DNA from: a bacterium | Lineage (GTDB): Bacteria; Babelota; Babeliae; Babelales; GCA-2401785 | NCBI GenBank assembly: GCA_023249975.1 | Contig: JAHFBP010000003.1 | Coordinates: forward strand, 37,174-101,173 | Length of the DNA stretch: 64,000 bases | Reading direction: 5' to 3' | Shown: piece after piece, positions 54,701 through 62,800 of the stretch | Numbering within the stretch: position 1 is the stretch's first letter | How the letters are laid out: every line of letters starts with the position of its first letter | The notes under the pieces: generated by a model | What the model was told of the DNA's origin: nothing | The model's database searches: none | Seen by the model: only the letters and a program-made list of their open reading frames with translations | Made by a program: the position numbers and the translations under genes

Positions 54701-56805
54701 GCTGTCGACGCATCAGAAGTATACACAGCTGCCGGAGACATTGCTGGATTGAGTGAGCGTACATAAAAATCATTGTTATCAATATGTAAATACCCGCCCG
54801 TCTGCTTATTGTAAAGCTTGAATACACCACTTCGAGCATCTGCAATGCTGCTGATTACAAATTTTTGCGCATCAGTTCCTTGTTGTGCTCCAAATGATGC
54901 ACGCGTAATATTTTTACGTGTTTGCAAAACAGGGACATCAGTAACATTCCCCGCCTGTAAATATCCACCAGCCATGGTTCCTGTTGAAACAAATGAAAGT
55001 GTATATCCTGGGCTTGCAGTTGAAATTGTTGAGTCTGAAGCCGTTTGAATTTTGATATACGAGGCTGCATTGATTGGATCAAATGGTGCCAATTGAAGAT
55101 ACGAACCGTTATTAACCAACATCTGATCAGTTGCAATAGTTACTCCCATTGCTGTTGATGCAGCTGAGGCTGAAACTTTAAGTATCACTGTTTTACTATC
55201 AACCAAAATACTCCCGATCATCAATCCTATTTGTTGACCAAGAAGAGCATTAAGTGCTGCTATCGGAGCCGCTGCTGCGCTTGGTGATGGATAGCGATTA
55301 ATGATGGTAGTCACAAGGCCTTGAGGTCCAGTTAATGCCGTCAAACCTCCCGCTGCCGTAAACGTGTTCCAGGTTGAAAGAGAAGTTCGATAACTCACAA
55401 CAAAATTACTCAATTCATTAATCAAATACACAACATCCTGGTCACTGGAAAAAATAGTGTTTTGCAAAATTGACAGGTACCCCGCAATGCGCTGGCCAAT
55501 GTCGGTCACGGTGCGCAATTGCTGCAGTTGATCATACAACGGAAGAATCTGAACAAATTCAAATTCCGTTGCAGCGGTAACAGAATATGGATTAAATGTA
55601 TTCAATGATGAAGCCGCTGTTGTGGCTGGATCGTAAACTCGAATGTATCCATCAGTACCAAGTGTTAAAAATCCTGCCGTATTCGCACTAGAAATTGCCT
55701 GTTTTATAACAGGAGAAACACCCTTTTGAGAACCCCAACGCAAAATTCCAAAAACAGGATTGTCCATCATCGTGCCCGTGGCCGCACCAGGTATTTGAAT
55801 TTGTGGAACAGCTCCAGGAGTATTGAGAGTGGAGTTAAACTTAAAGCGTGGAATGCTATCTGAAGTATTACTAAACATTTGATCACACGACAATCGCGTC
55901 AATAAAGCATTTCCTGGACTGAATGGTATTTGCGGTGCGCCCAAAAACAGGCCGGTCAATTGTGATTGCAATCCGAAAGTGTCAAAGCTATAGGTATACA
56001 TAAACTGCGCTTCTTTCCCTACCGGACTGATGCCATCACCTTTTAAGTAAAAACGTCCCGGATTGGTGAGATCTTCAACCACCTGCACATAATTGGTAGT
56101 TCCTTTAATTCGAAGAGCTGCCTTGGTCGCTTTGGCGGGAATATATTGTTGATTTGCAACGACGGGATCTGTGATCAAATCTGATCGTGGCAAATAATAT
56201 CCAAATTGGGTACGAAGCCCCGGAGTTCCAACAGCTATGTCGGCAAATGGTGTATAAGTAACCGGATTTCCAAGAGCATCTGAAAACGTCCATGGTGCTG
56301 GAGCAAGAGCGCCAGTCAAATGCATATTCAGATTTTTTAACCAGCCACCATATTGTATTAATTGTTGAGAATAATCTGTGCCTGAGGTATCGGCTTTATA
56401 GGCTGCTATGGTTCCTGTAAGAACTGAAAGGAGTGAGTTGGGATACGTAGCATTTCCGTTATAAACAATGTACATATTGTAAATGCAATTACGGAAACTT
56501 GTGATGACATCAGACGTTACTTTACTCAAATCACCATCACGCATAATAATCTGACAGCGTTGATGAAAATCCACCACCCCGGCATAACCACCCGCTCCGC
56601 CAGTGTAGGCAAATCCGAGTGCTGCCATTTTATCAGCATTACTCGACGTTGCAGCATTGGTAATCAGTGGTGCAATCACAGAAGTATTGAGAGTATTAAC
56701 CAACGTTGTGATATCTGTCTGTGTATAATTTCCCAAACAGCCTGTTGCGTATGAAAAAGCCATGAGGATCAATACTAAAACACGCATATGTCGTAAAAGC
56801 TTCAT
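48727..56805 (-). CDS. Giant putative lipoprotein (about 2,692 aa) with trefoil-like units and LVNxR helical repeats
   Basis: Signal peptide MRVLVLILMAFSYATGC, where ATGC is a possible lipobox (Cys23). ATG at 56805 has GAGGGGCGAGG upstream; the frame runs to 56880. Residues ~250-800 carry beta-rich units (GFLTLGTDGYIRVYD, GGYLHIDNNDFYVRS). A ~480-residue block is duplicated (~815-1200 and ~1295-1640), each with ILQASSDGG, WSYLNA, LRLRFTGT and FVYE. After ~1640 it is helical with the motif LVNTRVQGMDSEVANL, LVNNRVDATQ, LVNDRFQGTDGDLTAL. Among the largest bacterial proteins; no family recognised. Confidence 0.75.
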   Translation of the reverse strand: MKLLRHMRVLVLILMAFSYATGCLGNYTQTDITTLVNTLNTSVIAPLITNAATSSNADKMAALGFAYTGGAGGYAGVVDFHQRCQIIMRDGDLSKVTSDVITSFRNCIYNMYIVYNGNATYPNSLLSVLTGTIAAYKADTSGTDYSQQLIQYGGWLKNLNMHLTGALAPAPWTFSDALGNPVTYTPFADIAVGTPGLRTQFGYYLPRSDLITDPVVANQQYIPAKATKAALRIKGTTNYVQVVEDLTNPGRFYLKGDGISPVGKEAQFMYTYSFDTFGLQSQLTGLFLGAPQIPFSPGNALLTRLSCDQMFSNTSDSIPRFKFNSTLNTPGAVPQIQIPGAATGTMMDNPVFGILRWGSQKGVSPVIKQAISSANTAGFLTLGTDGYIRVYDPATTAASSLNTFNPYSVTAATEFEFVQILPLYDQLQQLRTVTDIGQRIAGYLSILQNTIFSSDQDVVYLINELSNFVVSYRTSLSTWNTFTAAGGLTALTGPQGLVTTIINRYPSPSAAAAPIAALNALLGQQIGLMIGSILVDSKTVILKVSASAASTAMGVTIATDQMLVNNGSYLQLAPFDPINAASYIKIQTASDSTISTASPGYTLSFVSTGTMAGGYLQAGNVTDVPVLQTRKNITRASFGAQQGTDAQKFVISSIADARSGVFKLYNKQTGGYLHIDNNDFYVRSLNPAMSPAAVYTSDASTAQFSIVVVDAFLNQLAQLRSQIDDTVRANGYVALVSQITLPIHTTQLLAEVQAFATAAQQDQARWTAWGTSATTGIKGILSSLMTSLTSYATAPADQAVLGNISTVLASVFVAPTGLPILNFADGAQGILQASSDGGKTWSYLNAQADGSYLLDSNQALPSYDSTYVTAKLDVVNKTLSLTSAFAGGNRLSTSPLVTDVLPGQESAQYRLRFTGTTLDSTTNFVYETADTTANTNYTTNFYLKSGATYIGVDTNALRIDKRPNAGTYVKAEALVFKVVPISSLQRTLNDTRKKTDVNQQIADFTADIGLVKTVGDLRVYMYALKDFVDVQRSNPANFKAMRPGFLTLLNTLDNTTSFAAAYNAVNGGFVSALVDVNNSLLLDPTTQKPLSSPPTPAALRGYLSLQLVAGSGILSFADKVTALTQDFNQRNIYPTYVQALGQAVDSRFDGSDADIAALLTLLNNAQYNQQVLAQDSGAAKIRGFITTLQTKPTFAQRLANLNASITNILNTPQPAGSDTSAAGLARWKQSLISFDAPTTALMITKCTALVGALSTATPTDYATASQALKSLASTNITDTSAAATIMGLASQIDNYQGALSITNLVDGTTLILQASSDGGNTWSYLNALPDGSYVADMSPALPTYDTTFVIATVNVQSKKLSLSIPSTTGGQKYLKIPAAGATGVLAGAASGQLRLRFTGTNIDDTTSFVYEPVQASATTSTGPTQFVLKLSNPALATVSVTSGNVYIAADSNGALRIDQLPTQAVYSTATQALIFRVYPITALNKALNIIHKKTDLSQQMTDYTNILGQVLTVQDLQTLMFSLTDLVTTNATNIGGLTRIKTSFIALLNTIANTPSFSSTITAENSTFTTAYTVDSVTGRLFIPSTQKLLVSPLTPSALQSYLNTVVSGGLGTQFTLLAFADKVTSLQQDFNQRAIDDKYLDRVRTTVANYLDGSAADITALQSLLGQIQFNTLVQGQDSSRPVDATGKKVPSIADMIATLNTTPTFRQRYIDLQKTITKISDQAQTPTGFDSAATGLLVLKITALVGALDASSGPDLADAAKTLRALANTNITDSTAAQTILGFATQISSYQPSTVAVLSMTQQIKNASTALATLSDNTKDAYRVTINQMYANRIECSQADLAAFKDLLNRIMWNNVYVTPDSTGNRIPDGAKFNPTPAPGMYAADSFVTYYNNINNPFSFTDWQTNIQNMLAAPQLSTTDQARLLYKLQQWMTTLSDSTITATTLSNTVNLLQQASYNQMTAYATQINGFITQVNNEITRRSGNIVTYGAQVAALKLLIPVSQTDSSAVKTFITKLTGLVNTRVQGMDSEVANLQSWLATPAVQNDKALFYANQISAINQLAANLSISIPYADYVNDLTSFVQQQPSTGFVGATAADARARLLDKARRITAQRARATTAQDTYDLSKIAQLFAFIVNNYFPLPIPGDTTSLDADSQSLISTLNGYQQQLAQGAPVGNTVRFVDQLTNLKQLFKQLDTTATIDSFVKAAQDLVNNRVDATQELLKSTAIDTTNNLPVGLQPFLQSDMVKTQGKLIFNDSARASIDQIATSIDVIIPYVQYYSNIRTLLQNYPSFYDPSIAKEFLAKAIYLVNQRAQAQSEGFKFDYITQILQFAITARLGESNVSNVAVIKTNDSDALKTAKQLLNCWTSGQPFVPSSTISYQQAFVFPTATLATTTSTTLDLFSTRCTNLIATVNAITSSDLANSAMLTLTQLVNDRFQGTDGDLTALATYIDKTMRFQQYIYLQTANKTKIDAFVQILNAPIAFADLANYFHNFVTTQPAFTKTHKQVFLMMLGRIIATRGQAAAANVDLTALASDIQFARINRFTIEESVNQIINPTTPPIADTAAIDNYIVMLATPVSQAELFAQDLASQQSFIAGHAAANDFQTITDAAKNAWGPNLFRMAQYAITNYSSLSPAQSAAVMTLLQAATANVFKGMTDTVSQQALQSQTAAMFTQFQTLVSATPGIPY

Positions 56806-56879
56806 AGCCTCGCCCCTCAGCTTTTTACAAAAAAAACCTATATTTTCAAAACTCAAACTAACTACCAAAATTCCTTGCA

Positions 56880-59800
56880 TTAATCAGCCCCTCCACCAAG
56901 TGTGCCACCTGTTGCAGAAGCTGAACTTGGTGCAAGAGATGCTGGTGTCGATTGAACCGGTACTGCCGAAGAAGGGCCTCCTAATCCGCCCAATATCAAC
57001 GGAGAACTCATTGCAGGAGTCGCCGCACTTATTGCTGAAGTTCCATCACCCAAAATAAACGCTCCAGAGGCTGAAGCTCCACCAGCCAACGAATTGCGAC
57101 CGAGTGCCGTGTTAATTAACGCCTGAGTTGCCCTGTCAGTCGGATACACATATTTTTGAATGTAATTTACCAACGAATTAAAGTCTGAAAGCAATCCTCC
57201 CAATGGAGCCACCACGGGAACCGGAGTTGTTGCTGGAGCAATTGCAGGCGTGGTTGCCGCTTCCAGTGCAATAACTCGCAACAATTCAGTGGTCATTACA
57301 GGGCTTATTGGAGTTTTTGCAAGCGCTAAAACAATGGCATTTTTAGCCATTACTTTAAATTTCGCCATATACACATCAGCAGAAATTGAAGGATATTGCG
57401 GAGGGGTCTTTTGAAGATATTGATTTTGCAACAATGCATTGATGCGCTTAAACCATGTTCTTGCAAGTGTAGTTGTATCAATAATTGGATCAACGCCTCC
57501 AAGTGCTGCAAGTGTTGCTGCTGAAAGTGGCACATCTTCGGTATTATCCTTAAATTGATTGGCAAGTGCACGATTGAGCAAATCGCTAATATTGGTTATC
57601 GGAAATTCTTCGTACGCGGCAAGATTCAGCCAAATGGGTGCCACCAACTTTTGCAAGAAGATATATACATATTGTTTTTCATTGGTACCCAAAAAGTCTT
57701 TGCCAATCCATCCATTAACATAATCGTACAATTCTTGGAATTTAATTGCCTTACCTACACTGTCGGCAAGAGATTTGACATCAGCTTGCTTGTTACTCTT
57801 TACAATGGCATTGTTGTAATAGACCTGCTGCTGTATCCATGTTTGCAATCCAAGAACATGCTCTGATTTTCCATCACCATTTAATTGCTCAACATTCAAA
57901 CCTGGTATGCCAAGTGCCGTCTGAGTGATGCCGCTCAAATAGGATTGCAAGGTAGTATTTGTCTGACCAGAAAGACCGCCTGCTCCCGAAAGAACAGGAG
58001 TGTTTGCAGTAGCCGCTATTTTTTTATCAATCTCAGCAAGATCATTAATCACAGTGGTATTCCAAGTATTGTAGGAAGTTGGATCGTTAAATGCGCCTGC
58101 ATACGATGATGGAGAATTATCGGTAAACATTTGTTTGACCATATTCATATTGGCTATATCGCTTTCCCCTGTTGGGCCACTAGGATTGGCAGCAGTAACA
58201 AATGTATGTAGTGCCGTACCTATTGCCTTAACATTGTCTAAAGTCTGGGACGAAAGCGCGGTGGTCATAGCAGTGGAAAGTGCTTTAAACAAAGCTTGTG
58301 TTCCTGTCCCACTCTGCCCTGATGCGGCATCCTGACCAGACGTCCAACTTGAATCAAGGCGAATTCCCGTAACACGGTTATTCACCAATCGGGTCAAATC
58401 AAACATAAATTGTGTAACTTGATCAATAGTCAGAACTTTCAATCTATTTTGTAAATCAGTGTATCGAGCAATAAAGTCCTGGACTGATATTCCAGTGTCA
58501 ACAGCCATTAAATTATTAACAATAGCTTGCATTCCTGAAGTATCAGTGCTCAAAAAGGTTGTAAATTGTGTGTTGACCAATGTAGCAATTTGCACAAATC
58601 TTGAATGCACCGGATCGATGTTGAGCGTCTTCCAGTCAGCCGTAACGCTGGCTGCATCAGTCATAAACTTGTACATTTCTTTAATCAAAAGTCTAATTTC
58701 ATCATCTGATCCGACCAAAGGAATGACTTGTGCAAAAGCTTCCACGTGATCAGCAATCGATTTAGCGCGAGCTTGAGAAAGAATGGTATAAAAATCAGTT
58801 AATACAATCATTTCAAAATTAAAGATTCCTGGCGTTCCCGTCTGAGGGCTTTCATCAAATGGCATCAATGACCCTGTCAAAATCGTCTTATCAGGATCAA
58901 GAGTACGCAACATGAGTGTATCGTCGAGCATTGCAAGTTGGGGCATAGTACTTGTTGCCGGAGCCGCTGTCGTTGTAATTTTTTTAGTTATAGAGTCAAT
59001 TGTTAATATATAAAGAGTTGTGGTTTGAGTGACGGTTTTTGCAGTGGAGTCATATTTAGACATCGTGTATATCGTTTTAGCTGAAGATATGGGATCAATT
59101 TCTGTCAAAACAGGAATTGAAGCCGGATTAGTTGTTGATGACGTTGCAACCATTCCTGTTTTAGGATCTATTTGCATTACAGAAGGCCACACGTTTTTTG
59201 GCGTCGGACTTCCAGATGTAGGATCAATTTCTACGTACTTCAACCCTAAATATCCACCTGTTTCCATATTTTTCAAATTAATAGCGCTCAAACTTTGATT
59301 TGGAGCTTCCGCAACAGCTTCCAGATCAAAAACTTCCTGATCAGAAGGAGCTGATGTGTCAAAAGTAGTTCCTGTTGCTTTGACAATTGTTTCGTATGAT
59401 TTTTTACTTGGCACCCATGATGCAACTTGAGCAACAGTTGGCATTGAACTTGCCAAATATCCCGTGCCCTCATGTACAGGCTTAAGGCCAATGCGTCCAC
59501 CTTTAATTTTCACCTTAAATTGCGTCATATCGCTCAAAATATCATCTGGCTCACCAACGTTTGAAGCCCCCACCAAAAAGACTCCTGGCTGGATTTGGCT
59601 TTCAATAATGCGCACATATCGAGTTGATTGTGGTTGCGCAGCTTCGGCAACAAGTGCCAAAGAATATGCATCGATAATTGCTTGGGTCTTTCCCTTCATC
59701 ACAATTTTTGCAAGAGCGTCAGCCTTTGCTTTTGCAGCCGCAGCAAAAGCAGCTGTTCCACTTGCTCCTGCTGCATTACCCGCAGCTGCAACAGCATTGC

Positions 59801-62800
59801 CATTGGCAGAACGATAAACCTGCATACGCAACGCCACAGTTGAACCGTCTGCCGGTGCAAAATTACCAATCACCGCCTGCAATCCTTGTTGGTATTTTGC
59901 GCGAATCGACTTTACGCGATCGGCAAAATCTGATTTGAACACGGTGTCCATCCGATTGAACAACGAAGTGTACACCGCATCAATATCAGGATTGGCAACA
60001 TCGTCACCCCATTGCTCCCAAAGTCCATGACCAAGATTTGGAGCAACGGGCGGATTAGCAAGATTATAAGTATCATTCAGATCAACATAGTTGCTCGTTA
60101 AATTGTCAACTTCACTGCCAATGGTATCAACAAATGCTTGTCGTTCATCAGCAGTTTTTCCGCCATCAACGTACGAAAGGTATTTGGTAAGTCGCGTCAA
60201 ATAGTCTGACTCGGTACGAATAACCCCAAGACCTGAAATATAGGTTGAGATTGGCACCACCGTGAATTTTTCAAACGAAGTTGGCTCGTAACTTACCTCT
60301 TCTTGTCCCAAGACATTTTCAACACGCTTCATGCCAGACGATTCAAGAGAAAGAGGATTGAGTGTTGTGACAAAAGTATCACTGATGTTCACAGATAAAT
60401 AACCACCACCATCATTACGACTTTTGAGTGAGAATGATTGTGCTGTTCCAACAGGATCGAAAAGGAATTTAGAGTCGGGAGTTGCATCTACTGCAATTGA
60501 GTGTGTAACTAATTCAACCCGAGAAAGATATTTCCTAAAATACTGCTCATAAAGCCCCTTTATCTTTTCCTTATTAGCAGAAAGTATCGCAGTCTCTTCA
60601 TCAATAGCTGTGCCAACATATGTTTTGAGGGTACTCTGCGTCGTGGCCACAGTACTCGATTGCGGTGATGAAATAATTAGATCAGCTCCACTCAATGATC
60701 GCAAAATTACGGCGCCATTTTTGATGATAACTCTAAATTGTGATCGAGCATCGGCCGGAACCAAGCCATCGGCTTCAAGATACGTCTTTGTAGTTTTATC
60801 AGAGGAAGCAACGCCAGGAATGTTTTTATTGGCAGTAACCGCGTTCGTTAATTTTGCTGCAGTTAGATTGGCAACATCAGGTGCATCAGTCACGGTGTGA
60901 GTAGTAAGATAGCGAACCATGCCCGAAGGACTGGTCCACTTGAGTGCAATAATTGATCCGTCAAGCAATACATTTTTGGCAAAATTTTCAGGGGGCGTTA
61001 CGAGTTTGCGTTCCGTTGCCCTCAATGATTTACCAAGATCTGAGCGGCCGGCTGATTTGGCAGGCTGTGCTGAAGTCGCAGGAGTTAACCCATTCGCCGC
61101 TTGAGCTGCAACGGCCGCAGTTGCTACTTGAATGAGCTTTGACTTGAATACCGTTTCAAAACTTGTGAACAAATCAGTAAATGCCGCAATCACAGGAATG
61201 TTTGCCAGAAAAGCTGTCCACGTCGTCACATCAACGCGGAAAGTCTCTATAAATGTATCAACTTCACCAAATAACAATTGAATATCAGTGTCAGTTGTTA
61301 CCCCACTGGCAAGGTTTTTGTAGGACCCAATACGCTGCACAGGATCAGTTTGAGTTCGAGCCGAGGCAAGTTGCTTGTAGAATGTCGTCATTTGCACCAA
61401 ATGGAAACTGGTCGCGTTATCCTTAACAACATTGGTAAGTGTCGAGGCATTTGCAAGATCAATAGTTCTCAAATAAAAATCTGGTGTGGCATCTGGTGAA
61501 GTCGCTGCATGAATATACCCCGCATCTTGATCAAGAACATTATTTACCGCCGCAGAAGCCCCTGCTACCTGCGCAACCAACTGACGTGCCTGAATTACCA
61601 AGCTGCCATCGGTCATATTTTTCGCCTCTCTCACACTAAAATGAAATTGTTCATTATCCTGATTTTTGTAATCAGAATTGACCAAGGTATCAAATATCAG
61701 TCGCGTATGAGATGCCTGAGAAGCCGGTGTCCAATTGGGGAATGCTTTTGCATCAACCAATTGACGCTTGAGGAATTTGCCTGGACTGATAACAGACTCA
61801 ATACAAATAATGTCTCTAAATTGATGCACAATAAAATGCGTTGCATCGCTCAAGGGGTCAGTTGCGGAAGCTCGTGCATAATAATTCGTGTCACCTGAAA
61901 TTTGTGAATTTTCTACCTGAACATAATTACCTGAACGCCCTGAAACTCCAACATTAGGTGCATACAAAATATAGGTTTGTCCATCTTGCGGCATGCCAAC
62001 AAAGTTTTTAGGACTGAACAAATTAGACATGGCAGCATCAATGTCAGAAAGTGTTTGTGTAAGTCGCGCATCGCTTGCAACAAAACTGGTCAACTGATTT
62101 GCCACCGTGTCGTATGCTTTTCCAAGCGCAATCCATTTTGGATTTTTTTGAATATCTGTAGGCGTTGCCCCTCTCACGGTCAAAGTTGCAAAAGTATCAT
62201 TCACAAACCGGAGTAATTCTTGCGCTGCACGATACCGTTTTTCCATGCCGTCTGACTGTCCTGCTTGAATTGAAATAGCAGCTTGAATCGCATTTTGAAT
62301 TGCATTGAGTCGCTTATTAAAAACTGTTTCAAGTCGCGATGCACCAAGATCAACATAAAATGAATCGAGCACCACAATTTTGAATGTCTGAAATGGTCCG
62401 GCCGTCAGAACATTGTTTGCCATCACGCCCGCAGGAGCCTTGGTCAAATCATTAAATACACGTACAACATTGTCAGGTCCAACCGAAATGTATCCAAATG
62501 TTTGCGTAGTATTGCCCGCAGTACTGAATAATTTACTTTTAAATGAAGCAGCAGGAAGATCACCTTCCATGGTAAATTGTGCCACAGAATTGGTAACCTC
62601 CGTGGAATTGACTTTGGCCAAAGTTAAAGAACTAAAACTATCTGTGGTCCCAGCTGCAAAAAGCTTAAGCCGGCCATCTCGAATATCCGAAGCAGTTCCC
62701 ATGGTGCTATGGGAAACCCCAACATAACGCGGAGTTTTCCCCGTTGAATCAAATTGAACATAGTGCGAAGCCGAAGCACCAGCATCTTCGTTATAATAAT